DNA of 64,000 nucleotides from an uncultured Oxalobacter sp. (GTDB lineage Bacteria > Pseudomonadota > Gammaproteobacteria > Burkholderiales > Burkholderiaceae_D): NCBI GenBank assembly GCA_934277985.1, contig CAKQWF010000007.1:23148-87147 (forward strand). The letters are read 5' to 3'. Below the pieces are notes generated by a model that worked only from the letters and a program-made list of their open reading frames with translations, was not told the origin of the DNA and did no database searches. The first letter of the stretch is position 1. Each line of letters opens with the position of its first letter. Of the stretch, positions 10,207-21,049 are shown one piece after another. The translations under genes were made by a program, and so were the position numbers.

Positions 10207-12312
10207 ATGACTACGGAAAACAGTAACGAAACCGCTAAGAAAACCTGTCCCATCAACGATATTCTTGAAAACCTGCGTGCACAACTTCATGCCGAAAATC
10301 AGCTGCCTGCGAAAATCCGCCCGGCCGTCGCACGCGTTGCGCGTCTTGTGACCGAGGTCACCCTGGGCAGAGGCAACATCACCGGCATCGACGAGCTGTC
10401 CCATGCCGTATCGGAGCTGGCTGCACTCGCACCGGAACTGGCCACCACAATCGCAGACTCGTTGAAGAACAACCGCACGGAATGGGAAAACCACATCGCA
10501 AACAACACCTGTTCTGCCGGCACCTGCTTCCTGCCGCGTTCTGCGCCCTGTCAGGTCGCCTGTCCCGCACATATCGACATCCCCAGCATGATGGCACTCG
10601 TCGGTCATGGCGACTTTTCCCGGTCCCTTGATGTACTGGCGAAGGATACCCCGCTGCCCGACTCCTGCGGTCTGGTCTGCCCGGCACCGTGCGAATACGA
10701 ATGTGTACAAAATACCGTCAGCGGACAACCGGTCTTCATCCGTCCGATGAAACATGTCGCCGCTCGGTGCGCCGAAATCAGGCCCGACCTGAAAAAAGCT
10801 GCTCCGACAGGCAAGAAAATCGCCATCGTCGGCTGCGGCCCTGCCGGTCTGACGGCAGCATACTATCTGGCCCAAAAGGGACATGACGTCGAAATTTTCG
10901 ACGAACGTGAACATCCGGGCGGCGTCATGCGCTACGGCATTCCGAATTACCGTCTGCCCGACTACAAGCTGTATGCGGAAATCGACGTCATTCGTGCGCT
11001 GGGCGTCAAGATTCATCTGGGTTACACCGTACGTCAGGCACGTGAATTCCAGGACAAAGGCTACGACGCCACCCTGCTCGCGACCGGCATGCAGAATTCG
11101 AAACGGCTCGGTGTCCCCGGCGATGATCAGGATTTCGTGATCGGCGGCATGGACTTCCTGTCAGCCGTCCGTTCCGGCAAGAACCCGCGCGTCGGCCCCC
11201 ACGTCATCGTTATCGGTGGCGGCAATGCGGCCATCGACGTGGCCATGACCGCCTTCCGTCAGGGTGCGGAAAAAGTCCAGATGTGGTATCGCCGAAACCG
11301 CAAACAAATGCCAGCCAATCCGCATGAAGTGGAACTGGCACTGGCAGAAGGTGTCGAACTGGTCGAATTCTGGGCTCCGACCCGCATTTTCCCGGACAAG
11401 CGCATCGAATTCGAACGTTCCCGCTACGCACCGGACGCGAAGACGACGCCACCGGTTACGGTAAGAGCAGACCACATTTTTGCCGGCATCGGTCAGGAAG
11501 CCGACCTCAGCTGGCTTGACGGAACGAAGATCGAAACCAAATGGGGCAATATCGTTTGCGATCCGGTCACCCTGCAAACCGGTGAACCAGGCATCTTCGC
11601 CGGCGGCGATATCGCCCATGGCGCAAGCACAGTAGTCGCAGCGATCGGTTCCGGCAAACGTGCCGCCGAATCCATTCATTCATGGCTGATGGGCGTACCC
11701 GCCGATTTCGAATCACTGGAACCGCAACGCCGCGATCAGGTCCCGTTTTTGCCGTCCACACCGCAACAGCGCACGTCGGCCGAACGTGCCCATATTGAGG
11801 AAAACGATCCGTCCACCCGTAAATTCTCCCACGAATTCATGCAGAAAGACTGGGATGAAAAGGTCGCTGCCGTGGAAGCCGAACGATGCCTGCGTTGCGA
11901 CGTCTGTATCGGTTGCGGTCTGTGCGAACTGGCCTGCATCGAAGTCGGCGCCGAAGCGCTCAAGATGGTCGAAACCAAAGGCGGACGCATGGTCTTCAAG
12001 GATTTCACCACACCTGCCGAAAAATGTATCGGTTGCGGTGCCTGCACATCCGTATGCCCGACGGGCGCCATCATCGTCGAAGACCGCGACGGATACCGGG
12101 TTACGGAAATCACCGGCACTGTCGTCCGCAAGCAACCGCTTCAGGTATGTTCGTGCTGCGGCGAAACCTTCTCCGCATCGACTACGCAATACCTGAAAAC
12201 ACGCGACGAACTGGGCAAAAAAGTGCTGGAAGAAAACCTCTGTCCGTCATGTGCACGGCTCAAATCGGCCAAGTCCATGAAAGACATGCAGTGGATGGCA
12301 CAGATGTTCTGA
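10207..12312 (+). CDS. Fused NuoF-tail / GltD-like NAD(P)-FAD oxidoreductase / 2[4Fe-4S] ferredoxin
   Basis: 701-residue multidomain redox protein divergent from the formate dehydrogenase genes. Residues 1-105 resemble the C-terminal iron-sulfur domain of NuoF-type subunits (EWENHIANNTCSAGTC). Residues 105-200 are the GltD cysteine domain (CQVACPAHIDIPSM). About 204-555 hold a two-nucleotide flavoprotein: FAD loop AIVGCGPAGLTAA, and NAD(P) loop VIGGGNAAID followed by WYRRNRKQMPA, like the NADPH site of GltD. Two ferredoxin motifs follow from about 561 (CLRCDVCIGCGLCELAC, CIGCGACTSVCP), then a CSCC...CPSC tail that may bind zinc. By position it probably couples formate oxidation to NAD(P)+. 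The start is uncertain: ATG 10159 is also in frame, and neither has a strong ribosome site. A TTGACA at 10089-10094 may be a -35 element. Confidence 0.85.
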   Translation: MTTENSNETAKKTCPINDILENLRAQLHAENQLPAKIRPAVARVARLVTEVTLGRGNITGIDELSHAVSELAALAPELATTIADSLKNNRTEWENHIANNTCSAGTCFLPRSAPCQVACPAHIDIPSMMALVGHGDFSRSLDVLAKDTPLPDSCGLVCPAPCEYECVQNTVSGQPVFIRPMKHVAARCAEIRPDLKKAAPTGKKIAIVGCGPAGLTAAYYLAQKGHDVEIFDEREHPGGVMRYGIPNYRLPDYKLYAEIDVIRALGVKIHLGYTVRQAREFQDKGYDATLLATGMQNSKRLGVPGDDQDFVIGGMDFLSAVRSGKNPRVGPHVIVIGGGNAAIDVAMTAFRQGAEKVQMWYRRNRKQMPANPHEVELALAEGVELVEFWAPTRIFPDKRIEFERSRYAPDAKTTPPVTVRADHIFAGIGQEADLSWLDGTKIETKWGNIVCDPVTLQTGEPGIFAGGDIAHGASTVVAAIGSGKRAAESIHSWLMGVPADFESLEPQRRDQVPFLPSTPQQRTSAERAHIEENDPSTRKFSHEFMQKDWDEKVAAVEAERCLRCDVCIGCGLCELACIEVGAEALKMVETKGGRMVFKDFTTPAEKCIGCGACTSVCPTGAIIVEDRDGYRVTEITGTVVRKQPLQVCSCCGETFSASTTQYLKTRDELGKKVLEENLCPSCARLKSAKSMKDMQWMAQMF

Positions 12313-12314
12313 TA

Positions 12315-12344
12315 CAGTGCCTCCTGGACGATCAGGTGGCACTG
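12315..12344. terminator. Hairpin between convergent genes, possible terminator
   Basis: Interrupted stem: CAGTGCC pairs with GGCACTG and an inner CCTG pairs with CAGG. It begins just after the flavoprotein stop and runs into the end of mobB. There is no T-run, so termination may depend on another factor, or it may only protect 3' ends. Confidence 0.45.
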
Positions 12345-12856
12345 CGATTCAGCAGCCAGTCGACCACCTGATTTTCCCTGTTCAGATCGAGCCAGAGAAC
12401 CGGACGAATCAAATCGTCCGGTTTTTGTATATCGGACACCACCACTTCGATATATTTGTTTTCGGGATACATCGGCTTTTTGCCCAAGGACGGACGAAAC
12501 ACCTCGATACGCGGAATCGGCTCGTCACGAAACCCTTCGACCAAAACCAGATCGGCCGGCTTCATTCTTGAAACCAGTTCTTTCAGTGTCGGTTCGCGCT
12601 CTCCCCGCAACTCATGCGCCAGCATATAACGGTAAGGCGACGCCAGCATCACTTCCGCCGCGCCGGCACCGCGAATCCTCGCACTGTCTTTTCCCGGCGG
12701 TTCCAGCTCGACATCGTGATGGCTGCTCTTGATGACATTCACACGCAACCCCATCAACGAAAGCAATGGCAGGATTTTTTCCAGTAAAGTGGTTTTCCCG
12801 CTGCCTGACCAGCCTGACAAACCGACCAGCGGATAACGCGGCACATATTGTTTCAC
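12332..12856 (-). CDS. mobB: Molybdopterin-guanine dinucleotide biosynthesis protein MobB
   Basis: GTP-binding adaptor that assists MobA in attaching GMP to molybdopterin, producing the MGD form used by formate dehydrogenase. P-loop [15 protein letters not shown] is near the N-terminus, followed by [20 protein letters not shown] and the strand [18 protein letters not shown] chose GTG 12856 because AGAGG sits 7 bases before it; the upstream in-frame ATG at 12889 would place that ribosome site inside the gene. The product is about 174 residues, normal for MobB. No mobA is nearby. Confidence 0.92.
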   Translation of the reverse strand: MKQYVPRYPLVGLSGWSGSGKTTLLEKILPLLSLMGLRVNVIKSSHHDVELEPPGKDSARIRGAGAAEVMLASPYRYMLAHELRGEREPTLKELVSRMKPADLVLVEGFRDEPIPRIEVFRPSLGKKPMYPENKYIEVVVSDIQKPDDLIRPVLWLDLNRENQVVDWLLNRSAT

Positions 12857-12909
12857 ACGATCACCTCTTGTTTGATCTCTCGATACCATACGGACATAAC
12901 CGATACTTC

Positions 12910-14688
12910 TTATCTGACAACATCAAGATACTGCCAGTCCGACTGCATAATCGGATGTTTCTTGAACCCCAGTACACGGGGACGCACCAGCCAGTTCCGT
13001 GTTCGCGATACATGTACGACCCACGCCGTATCCGCTTCCATCTGACGATTCATCATGACATACAGTGCATTGCGTTTTTCACCGGGAGGCAACCTGACAG
13101 CCTGACGGTACAAATTATCGAAAGCCTTTGAACGATAACATCCGTAATTGCCTCGTCCGGCATTCGGACCATAGAGCAACTGCAGGAAATTCTCGCCTTC
13201 AGGATAATCGGCATGCCATGCGCCGCCCCACATCATGAGCCGGCATCCGGCCGCATCTTTCAGATTGTCGGCAAAATTGCCGACCTCGAACTCCGCACGA
13301 ATCCCGATTTCATCCAGTCCCCTTTTCCAGATTTCCGACACGACACGCGAACTGGCACTGGCTTCCGTCCGGATTTTCAAGACCAGTGGCGAGCCGTCCG
13401 GCATCGTCCGGTAACCATCGGCTTGCCGCCTGTATCCGAAATAATCCAGCAACCGGGAAGCCAGTTCCGGTTCATGGGCGATACTGCTTTTGTATGACGG
13501 ATCATGCCCTGCCACTCCGGGCGGAACAATCATTTCCGCTTTTTTCGCCATCCCGTTACGCAACAATTCGATTTCAGCCTGCGTGTTGTAAGACATGGCG
13601 ATCGCCCGCCGCAACGCGATTTTTTCCTTGCTGTATCCCCCCGTGACAGGGTCTTCCATATTGAAAAGGGTATAAGTGATTTCCGGCTCGACCATCGCAT
13701 ATTGCCGGATACCCTGATCGACGAACTCCTGCTTCAAACGTCCGTTTTCCAGCGCGACCGGAGCCGCCAGTTGCGGCAATTTGTCGAAATCGATCCGTCC
13801 TTCCATAAAAGAAAGCCAGCGAGACTGCTCTTCCTCGATAATGGCGATTTCCACACGACCGATCTGCGGCATCTGTTTGCCTTTCATTTCCCTGACCAGC
13901 CGTTCATCCCATGCATCGTCACCAAGCTGGAAATCCCATACGAACCCGCGGTAATAGGGATTGGCTTCCAGCACAATCTTGCTGCGTGGCACATATTCCT
14001 TCAGCATATACGGCCCTGTACCGACCGGATGGAACGCGACACGCTCTCCATACGCTTCGACAACCTCACGCGAAACTGCAGCCAGTGCGCCATAAGCCAG
14101 TACATACAGAAAATTGGCATCCGGCGCATTGAGCCGGATACGCAAGGTATAACGATCCGGCGCCTGCAATCCGGAAACCGGCTCGTCATAATCGAATCTT
14201 CCCATCCGCACAGCCTTTTCAGTCAGCGCATCCAGACCGGCGATCTTTCCCCGGATAAACCCGGCCGATGGCGAACGGTTGGCCGGATCGGCCAGTCGCT
14301 TGATGGCATAGATATAATCGTTTGCTGTCAATTCACGCTGCCTGCCGCCGAAAACCGGATCGGGCGCGAAATAAATATGCTTTTTCAGCCGGAACACGTA
14401 TGTTTTTCCGTCCGGACTGATTTCAGGCATGGTTTCTGCCGTATTGGGCACCAGCTTTGCGGGTCTTGCCAGATAATCGTAGGTCAACAACGTTTCGAAA
14501 ATGGCATCGGCCACCCAACCGGAATAGTAATTTTGCGTCCGCACCATATCAAATCCGTCATCGGCCGCCTCGAACACACTGTGAATCACCTTGTCCGGAT
14601 CGGCCGCGAACGCATGGCCCGCAGTCAGCATGACATATGTCGACAACAGGAAAACCGCAACCAGCTTTCCGATGGCCGCCGATAACAT
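12910..14688 (-). CDS. Peptide/nickel-type ABC transporter substrate-binding protein
   Basis: Periplasmic receptor of the SBP_bac_5 (DppA/OppA) family. An export signal [19 protein letters not shown] is followed by a mature protein of about 560 residues with family blocks [16 protein letters not shown] and [23 protein letters not shown] 14688 is preferred because GAGGA lies 9 bases before it; in-frame ATGs at 14730 and 14712 remain possible and would add lysines to the signal. No permease or ATPase gene is adjacent, so it must use a transporter encoded elsewhere or have another role. An oligopeptide ligand is likely but unproven. Confidence 0.85.
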   Translation of the reverse strand: MLSAAIGKLVAVFLLSTYVMLTAGHAFAADPDKVIHSVFEAADDGFDMVRTQNYYSGWVADAIFETLLTYDYLARPAKLVPNTAETMPEISPDGKTYVFRLKKHIYFAPDPVFGGRQRELTANDYIYAIKRLADPANRSPSAGFIRGKIAGLDALTEKAVRMGRFDYDEPVSGLQAPDRYTLRIRLNAPDANFLYVLAYGALAAVSREVVEAYGERVAFHPVGTGPYMLKEYVPRSKIVLEANPYYRGFVWDFQLGDDAWDERLVREMKGKQMPQIGRVEIAIIEEEQSRWLSFMEGRIDFDKLPQLAAPVALENGRLKQEFVDQGIRQYAMVEPEITYTLFNMEDPVTGGYSKEKIALRRAIAMSYNTQAEIELLRNGMAKKAEMIVPPGVAGHDPSYKSSIAHEPELASRLLDYFGYRRQADGYRTMPDGSPLVLKIRTEASASSRVVSEIWKRGLDEIGIRAEFEVGNFADNLKDAAGCRLMMWGGAWHADYPEGENFLQLLYGPNAGRGNYGCYRSKAFDNLYRQAVRLPPGEKRNALYVMMNRQMEADTAWVVHVSRTRNWLVRPRVLGFKKHPIMQSDWQYLDVVR

Positions 14689-14840
14689 GCTGTCATTTCC
14701 TCGCTTCGTCATCATATCGTTCCGTTTCATGCCGATACAAAACCACCATCCCGCACCGGTTTGGCAACCCGCACGAATCTGGCAAATCATTTATTTTAGG
14801 CATTATAATTTTATGTTTACGCTAACCTCCGAAAATATTG

Positions 14841-15797
14841 ATGCAGGTCTTTCGCGGATTCACGGACAATTTACCACAGGGGCCACGTGCGCTGGCGATC
14901 GGTAATTTCGACGGCGTGCACCGTGGACACAAAGTGTTGCTCGCCCGATTGCGGCAAGCGGCAGACCGTCTTGGTCTGCCTGCCGCCGTCCTGACATTCA
15001 ATCCGCATCCGAGACAATATTTCGCACTGAAAACCGGGAAAATGGCCGATGCACCGGCGACCATTACCCCGTTGCGCGAAAAAATCCATGCGTTATCGCA
15101 GTGCCATCTCGACGAAGTCATCATCGCCCGTTTCAACCAGACGATCGCCAGCCTGGGCGCCGAGGACTTCATCAAAAAAATCCTTGTCGACACTCTGCAT
15201 GTCGAATGGCTGATGGTCGGCGAAGCCTTCCGCTTTGGGAAAGGCAGGACAGGAACGACAGACGACCTTGAAAAAGCAGGCCACCGATACGGATTCCATA
15301 CAGAAATCCTGCCCGCCGTCACCGACATGAACGGCCGCATTTCTTCATCCGCCATTCGTCTCGCGCTGGAACAGGGCGATTTCGAAACCGTCGCGACACT
15401 TCTCGGGCGCCCCTACACCATCTCGGGCCATATCGTACATGGCGACAAGATCGGACGCGGACTGGGCTTTCCGACGGCCAATATTCCGATTCGCCATTAC
15501 AATCCGATATTGTCCGGCGTTTTCATCACCCGTGTACACGGCCTTGCCGACAAGCCTCTGCCCTCGGTATCCATGATAGGGACCCGCCCGACCATCGAAA
15601 GTGACCGTCATATCATGCTGGAAACCCATATTCTGGATTTCCACCGTAATTGTTACAGTTCGCTCATCGAAGTCGAATTTTTGAAAAAATTGCGGGATAA
15701 TCAAAAATTTCCGGATCTTGGTGCATTGACCGCCGCCATCGGGAAAGACGTGGCCGCCGCCAGATCGTATTTTGAAAAAACACTGAGCAAAAGTTAA
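14841..15797 (+). CDS. ribF: Bifunctional riboflavin kinase / FAD synthetase
   Basis: Makes FMN from riboflavin and ATP, then FAD from FMN and ATP, in the cytosol. The 318-residue product has an N-terminal nucleotidyltransferase domain with AIGNFDGVHRGHKVLL and a C-terminal flavokinase domain with GDKIGRGLGFPTANI and GVFITRV. ATG 14841 follows an alternative TTG directly upstream. A TATAAT at 14804-14809 in the AT-rich gap is a plausible -10 element. It precedes ileS and lspA in a common bacterial ribF-ileS-lspA order. Confidence 0.95.
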   Translation: MQVFRGFTDNLPQGPRALAIGNFDGVHRGHKVLLARLRQAADRLGLPAAVLTFNPHPRQYFALKTGKMADAPATITPLREKIHALSQCHLDEVIIARFNQTIASLGAEDFIKKILVDTLHVEWLMVGEAFRFGKGRTGTTDDLEKAGHRYGFHTEILPAVTDMNGRISSSAIRLALEQGDFETVATLLGRPYTISGHIVHGDKIGRGLGFPTANIPIRHYNPILSGVFITRVHGLADKPLPSVSMIGTRPTIESDRHIMLETHILDFHRNCYSSLIEVEFLKKLRDNQKFPDLGALTAAIGKDVAAARSYFEKTLSKS

Positions 15798-15866
15798 CTG
15801 AATAGCGGACAGAAACGGTAAAATCAGTCGCCAAGTCCGTTGCAACCCATATCAAGCGTGATAAAC

Positions 15867-18779
15867 ATGTCGAACAAACCATCAGATTCGTCCGGTAAAA
15901 AACAGTCAAGCAAAAACAAACCCGGCAAGGAATATCCGGTCAACATGCCCGATACACCATTCCCCATGCGAGGCAATCTCGCCAAACGGGAACCTGAATG
16001 GATCAAGCAATGGCAGGACAAGAAAATCTATCACCGCATCAGAAAAGCGGCTGCCGGCCGCCCGCAGTTCATTCTTCATGACGGCCCGCCCTATGCAAAC
16101 GGCGACATCCACATCGGTCATGCCGTCAACAAAATTCTGAAAGATATCGTTGTCAAATCGCGCGGTCTGGCCGGTTTCGATGCCCCTTATGTTCCGGGGT
16201 GGGACTGTCACGGCATGCCTATCGAAATCCAGATCGAAAAAATGTACGGGAAAAACCTGGCGGCGACCGAAGTACAAGCCAAGGCACGTGCCTATGCCAG
16301 AGAACAGGTCGAACGGCAGAAAAAGGATTTCATCCGTCTGGGCGTACTCGGCGACTGGGACAACCCGTACCTGACGATGAACCATACCAATGAAGCCAAC
16401 GAAATCCGCGCGCTGGCACGTCTGCTTGAAAAAGGCTATGTATTCCGCGGACTGAAACCGGTCAACTGGTGTTTCGACTGCGGTTCCGCACTGGCAGAAG
16501 CCGAGGTGGAATACCAGGACAGACGCGACCCGGAAATCGACGTCGGCTTCCCGTTTGCAGAACCGGAAAAAGTCGCTGCCGCTTTCGGCATGTCTGAACT
16601 GCCGCTGCCGACAGGTTATGCCGTCATCTGGACGACAACCCCATGGACCATCCCGGCCAACCAGGCCCTGAATGTCCATCCAGAATTCGATTATGCACTG
16701 GTCGAAACGGAAAAAGGCCTGCTGATCGTCGCCGACGAACGGGCTAAACTGCCGTCATCCGAAGCAGGCAAGACACTGCTTCAGAAACGCTATGGCCTGA
16801 ATGTATGGAAGATACTGGCGACGGCCAAGGGTGCCACACTGGAAGGCATCCGTTTCAGACATCCACTGTACGATGCACATGAAGGTTACCGCCGTCTCTC
16901 GCCGATCTACGCCGAAGAATACGTCACGCTGGATACCGGTACCGGTATCGTCCATTCCGCCCCGGCCTACGGTGTGGACGACTTCCTGTCCTGCAAATCG
17001 CACGGTATGAAGGATGATGAAATCCTCAATCCGGTCATGGGTAACGGTCATTATGTATCCTCGCTGCCACTTTTCGGCGGCATGATGATCTGGGATGCAT
17101 CGAAACTGATCTGCAATACCATGCAGGAAGCAGGCACGCTGTTCAATCTCGACATGATGACGCACAGTTACATGCACTGCTGGCGCCACAAAACACCGAT
17201 CGTATACCGAGCCACCTCACAATGGTTCGCCGGCATGGACATCAAACCGAACGACACATCCCTGACCTTGCGCGAAACGGCGCTCAAGGGTGTCGAACAG
17301 ACCACTTTCTATCCTGACTGGGGCAAGGCACGCCTGCAAGGCATGATCGCCAACCGTCCCGACTGGACGCTCTCGCGCCAGCGCCAGTGGGGCGTTCCGA
17401 TGGCCTTTTTCGTACATCGTGAAACCGGTGAACTGCATCCGAGAACGCTGGAACTGCTTGAGGAAATCGCAAAACGTGTCGAAAAAGAGGGTATCGAAGC
17501 CTGGCAAACCCTCGATCCGAAAGAATTGCTGGGTGAAGAAGCGGCGCTGTACGAAAAGAACCGCGACACGCTCGATGTCTGGTTCGATTCCGGTGCGACC
17601 CACCAGACCGTCCTGCGCGGTTCGCATGCAAAAGCGCTCCGTTTCCCGGCAGACCTGTATCTGGAAGGTTCCGACCAGCATCGGGGCTGGTTCCATTCAT
17701 CACTGCTGACGGCATCCATGCTCGACGGCTGCCCGCCTTACAAAATGCTGCTCACACACGGTTTCGTTGTCGACGGCGAAGGTCGCAAAATGTCGAAATC
17801 CATGGGTAACGTCATCTCCCCGCAAAAGGTTTTCGATACACTGGGGGCCGATATTTTGCGCCTGTGGGTCGCATCGACAGACTATTCCGGTGAATTGTCC
17901 ATCTCGGATGAAATTCTCAAACGCGTCACCGAATCCTATCGACGTATCCGCAATACCCTGCGTTTTCTGCTGTCCAACACAGCCGATTTCGATCCCCTCA
18001 AAGACGCTGTCGCCATCGACGACTTGCTGGAAGTCGACCGCTATGCCATCGCATCCATGAAAGCGCTTCAGGAAGAAATCATGGCTCACTACGACCGTTT
18101 CGAATTCCATCCGGTCGTATCCAAACTGCAAACCTACTGTTCCGAAGAACTGGGCAGTCTCTATCTCGACATCCTCAAGGACAGACTGTACACATCGAAG
18201 ACCGTTTCGCATGCCCGTCAGTCGGCACAAACGGCACTGTGGCACATCACACATGCACTGCTGCGTCTGATGGCACCGATCCTGTCGTTCACATCCGAAG
18301 AAGCATGGCAGGCATTCGCCTCCGAAAAGGAATATGCAGACAGTGGCGAAACCCTGTTCACGCTGACGGCCTATGAACTGCCGGAAATCAGTGACGGTGC
18401 ACAACTGCTCGAAAAATACAACCGGCTCAAGGTCATCCGCGCCGATGTCATGAAACGGCTGGAAGAAGTCCGTATCGCTGGCCAGATCGGTTCTTCCTTG
18501 CAGGCGGAAATCGAAATCCGCGCTTCCGGAGACAAATACCGACTGCTCAAGAGCCTTGGCGAAGATCTGAAATTCCTGATGATCACGTCCCGTGCCGAAG
18601 TCATCGAAGTCGCGGACAACACCGAAGAATCGATCACTGTCAAACCATCCGCATACCAGAAGTGCGAACGTTGCTGGCACTATCGCAGCGATGTCGGTTC
18701 GGATACGCAACATCCGCAACTTTGCGCACGTTGTGCCGAAAATCTTTTCGGCCAGGGTGAAAAACGCCGGTTCGTCTAG
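15867..18779 (+). CDS. ileS: Isoleucyl-tRNA synthetase
   Basis: Class I aminoacyl-tRNA synthetase charging tRNA-Ile. The HIGH motif is in [14 protein letters not shown] and KMSKS in [14 protein letters not shown]; the editing domain includes [13 protein letters not shown] and GVDDF. The C-terminal zinc finger CERCWHYR...CARC marks the bacterial type that is normally mupirocin-sensitive. ATG 15867 gives 970 residues; an in-frame TTG at 15840 is less likely. A lysine- and serine-rich stretch of about 25 residues precedes the conserved region. Confidence 0.96.
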   Translation: MSNKPSDSSGKKQSSKNKPGKEYPVNMPDTPFPMRGNLAKREPEWIKQWQDKKIYHRIRKAAAGRPQFILHDGPPYANGDIHIGHAVNKILKDIVVKSRGLAGFDAPYVPGWDCHGMPIEIQIEKMYGKNLAATEVQAKARAYAREQVERQKKDFIRLGVLGDWDNPYLTMNHTNEANEIRALARLLEKGYVFRGLKPVNWCFDCGSALAEAEVEYQDRRDPEIDVGFPFAEPEKVAAAFGMSELPLPTGYAVIWTTTPWTIPANQALNVHPEFDYALVETEKGLLIVADERAKLPSSEAGKTLLQKRYGLNVWKILATAKGATLEGIRFRHPLYDAHEGYRRLSPIYAEEYVTLDTGTGIVHSAPAYGVDDFLSCKSHGMKDDEILNPVMGNGHYVSSLPLFGGMMIWDASKLICNTMQEAGTLFNLDMMTHSYMHCWRHKTPIVYRATSQWFAGMDIKPNDTSLTLRETALKGVEQTTFYPDWGKARLQGMIANRPDWTLSRQRQWGVPMAFFVHRETGELHPRTLELLEEIAKRVEKEGIEAWQTLDPKELLGEEAALYEKNRDTLDVWFDSGATHQTVLRGSHAKALRFPADLYLEGSDQHRGWFHSSLLTASMLDGCPPYKMLLTHGFVVDGEGRKMSKSMGNVISPQKVFDTLGADILRLWVASTDYSGELSISDEILKRVTESYRRIRNTLRFLLSNTADFDPLKDAVAIDDLLEVDRYAIASMKALQEEIMAHYDRFEFHPVVSKLQTYCSEELGSLYLDILKDRLYTSKTVSHARQSAQTALWHITHALLRLMAPILSFTSEEAWQAFASEKEYADSGETLFTLTAYELPEISDGAQLLEKYNRLKVIRADVMKRLEEVRIAGQIGSSLQAEIEIRASGDKYRLLKSLGEDLKFLMITSRAEVIEVADNTEESITVKPSAYQKCERCWHYRSDVGSDTQHPQLCARCAENLFGQGEKRRFV

Positions 18780-18798
18780 GCTGTTTATATTTCTGTCG

Positions 18799-18827
18799 CC
18801 ACCGGAATCTATTTCCGGTGGTTTTTT
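18799..18827 (+). terminator. Intrinsic terminator between ileS and lspA
   Basis: Stem CCACCGGA/TCCGGTGG with a 7-base loop followed by six T. It begins 19 bases after the ileS stop and its T-run ends 11 bases before the lspA ATG, so it may limit lspA expression from the ileS transcript. Confidence 0.8.
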
Positions 18828-18838
18828 CAAACCGGATT

Positions 18839-19339
18839 ATGGCAACCAGAAACATTTACTACAAAAGCAAAACCGGTATTTTGCACTGGCTGGGCCTTGC
18901 AATTGCAATCGTCCTGCTCGACCAGATCAGCAAGATCTGGATTTCCCATATCCTTCATTACGGCCAGGCCATCAGGATAACGTCGTTTTTCAACCTGATT
19001 CGTGTTTATAACGAAGGCGCCGCCTTCAGTTTTCTGGCATCCCAGTCGGGATGGCAACGGTACTTTTTCACGGCCATCAGCATTCTGGCCGTCGTCGTCA
19101 TTGTGTACCTGCTGAAAAAACATGCCCACCAGCGCCTGTTTTGCCTGTCGCTGGCATTGATTCTGGGCGGAGCCATCGGCAATCTGATCGACCGCTCCCT
19201 GTACGGTCACGTCATCGATTTTCTGGACGTACACGCCATGGGATGGCACTGGCCGACATTCAATATCGCAGACTGCGGTATTACAATCGGAGCCGTCCTG
19301 TTTATCATCGACGAGCTCAAGCGCGTCAGAAAAAGCTGA
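18839..19339 (+). CDS. lspA: Lipoprotein signal peptidase II
   Basis: Inner-membrane aspartyl protease that removes signal peptides from prolipoproteins. The 166 residues contain four hydrophobic segments and the catalytic regions GNLIDR and [16 protein letters not shown], plus the early motifs DQISKIW and [12 protein letters not shown] 18839 is chosen because the upstream in-frame start lies inside a terminator stem. Likely clients in this window include the efflux lipoprotein at 49333 and the M48-like lipoprotein at 21050. Confidence 0.95.
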   Translation: MATRNIYYKSKTGILHWLGLAIAIVLLDQISKIWISHILHYGQAIRITSFFNLIRVYNEGAAFSFLASQSGWQRYFFTAISILAVVVIVYLLKKHAHQRLFCLSLALILGGAIGNLIDRSLYGHVIDFLDVHAMGWHWPTFNIADCGITIGAVLFIIDELKRVRKS

Positions 19340-19382
19340 TCGTATCTGACACGCAAAACCATCCACAATACGGAGAGAACAT

Positions 19383-20573
19383 ATGGATTTGTCCGGCAAA
19401 AGGATTTTACTGGGTCTGACCGGCGGCATCGCCTGTTACAAATCGGCTGAATTCGCACGCGCGATGATCCGCGAGGGCGCATCCGTACAGGTCGCCATGA
19501 CCGCAAATGCCATGAAGTTCATCACCCCTGTCACCATGCAGGCACTGACCGGACACACCGTCTTTACCGACTCATGGGACGATCGGCTGGAAAACAACAT
19601 GCCGCATATCGACCTGACACGCCAGGCCGATCTTGTCGTCATCGCGCCCTGCTCAGCTAATTTCATGGCCAAACTGGCCAACGGCCTGTGTGACGACCTG
19701 CTCTCGACCCTGTGTCTGGCCAGACCATCCGAAATACCCTTTATGATCGCACCGGCCATGAACGCGGAAATGTGGAAGAAGCCGGCGACCCGACGCAATG
19801 TCAACCGCCTCAAGGCCGACGGCGTACTGATTGCCGGTCCTGCCTCAGGATATCAGGCCTGTGGAGAAATCGGCGACGGTCGCATGCTGGAACCTCCGCA
19901 ACTGCTCGAAGAAGTGATCGCAGCACTGCAACCGAAAAGCCTGGCAGGCCGGAACGTACTGATTACAGCAGGGCCGACATTCGAACCGATCGATCCCGTT
20001 CGCGGCATCACCAACCGTTCTTCAGGAAAAATGGGCTATGCCATCGCACGCGCCGCTCGCGAAGCAGGCGCCACCGTCACCCTGATATCCGGTCCCACCG
20101 CACTGGATGCACCTTATGGCGTCACCCGGATCGACGTCATGACCGCCATCGAAATGCGCGATACCGTCATGTCACATATCAGCAAACAGGACATCTTCAT
20201 TTCCGTCGCAGCCGTCGCGGACTGGCGCGTCGCCAATGCCAGCGGACAAAAAATCAAAAAAAACGGTGACGGCAAGACACCGGTACTGGAATTTGCCGAA
20301 AATCCGGATATTCTCGCCTCGATCGCCGCACTTCCCGACCCGCCCTATTGCGTCGGTTTCGCCGCCGAGTCTGAAAAACTGAGCGAATACGCCGAAGCCA
20401 AACGCCGCAAAAAAGGCATCCCGCTTCTCGTCGGCAATATCGGACATGAAACCTTCGGCAAAGATGAAAACACCCTGATTCTGTTCGATGAAACCGGCCA
20501 TCTCGAACTGCCGCACGGCAGCAAACAGATACTCGCCCGCCAGCTGATCGATCAGATCGCAAAACGCCTTTGA
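19383..20573 (+). CDS. coaBC: Bifunctional phosphopantothenoylcysteine decarboxylase / synthetase
   Basis: Two consecutive coenzyme A steps: CTP-dependent joining of phosphopantothenate with cysteine (CoaB) and decarboxylation to phosphopantetheine (CoaC). The N-terminal flavoprotein domain has APAMNAEMWKKPATRRN and the active-site cysteine in GYQACGEIGDGRM; the C-terminal synthetase domain starts near LAGRNVLITAGPTFEPIDPV and has ITNRSSGKMGYAIA. At 396 residues it is full length. GGAGAG precedes the ATG. dut follows after 9 bases, a pairing common in bacteria. Confidence 0.96.
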   Translation: MDLSGKRILLGLTGGIACYKSAEFARAMIREGASVQVAMTANAMKFITPVTMQALTGHTVFTDSWDDRLENNMPHIDLTRQADLVVIAPCSANFMAKLANGLCDDLLSTLCLARPSEIPFMIAPAMNAEMWKKPATRRNVNRLKADGVLIAGPASGYQACGEIGDGRMLEPPQLLEEVIAALQPKSLAGRNVLITAGPTFEPIDPVRGITNRSSGKMGYAIARAAREAGATVTLISGPTALDAPYGVTRIDVMTAIEMRDTVMSHISKQDIFISVAAVADWRVANASGQKIKKNGDGKTPVLEFAENPDILASIAALPDPPYCVGFAAESEKLSEYAEAKRRKKGIPLLVGNIGHETFGKDENTLILFDETGHLELPHGSKQILARQLIDQIAKRL

Positions 20574-20582
20574 TATACCGCC

Positions 20583-21032
20583 ATGAAAACGATCGACATC
20601 AAAATACTGGACGCCCGTATAAAGGAATATCTTCCTTCATACGCTACCCCGGGCAGCGCCGGTCTGGATTTGCGTGCCTGCATCCCGGAACCGCTTGTCA
20701 TCGGGCCGGGCGAAACCCGTCTGGTTCCGACAGGTCTTGCCATCCATATCGCCGACCCGGGATATGCTGCCCTCATCCTGCCACGCAGCGGTCTGGGGCA
20801 CAAACATGGCATCGTACTGGGCAACCTCGTCGGTCTGATCGATTCGGATTATCAGGGACAACTGATGGTTTCGACCTGGAACCGCGGCGACAAGGCCTTC
20901 ACCCTGAATCCGCTGGACAGACTGGCCCAACTGGTCGTTGTCCCGATACTTCAGGTCGGCTTCAACATAGTCGATGAATTCGGGGAAAGCACACGGGGTA
21001 CCGGCGGTTTCGGGAGTACAGGAACCCTCTGA
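20583..21032 (+). CDS. dut: dUTP diphosphatase
   Basis: Trimeric dUTPase that removes dUTP and supplies dUMP for dTMP synthesis. All five motifs are visible in 149 residues: AGLDLRAC region, [29 protein letters not shown] and the glycine-rich C-terminal arm [10 protein letters not shown]. It is tightly linked to coaBC and 17 bases before the M48-like gene. Confidence 0.96.
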   Translation: MKTIDIKILDARIKEYLPSYATPGSAGLDLRACIPEPLVIGPGETRLVPTGLAIHIADPGYAALILPRSGLGHKHGIVLGNLVGLIDSDYQGQLMVSTWNRGDKAFTLNPLDRLAQLVVVPILQVGFNIVDEFGESTRGTGGFGSTGTL

Positions 21033-21049
21033 AGGAAAGTGAACCTACC

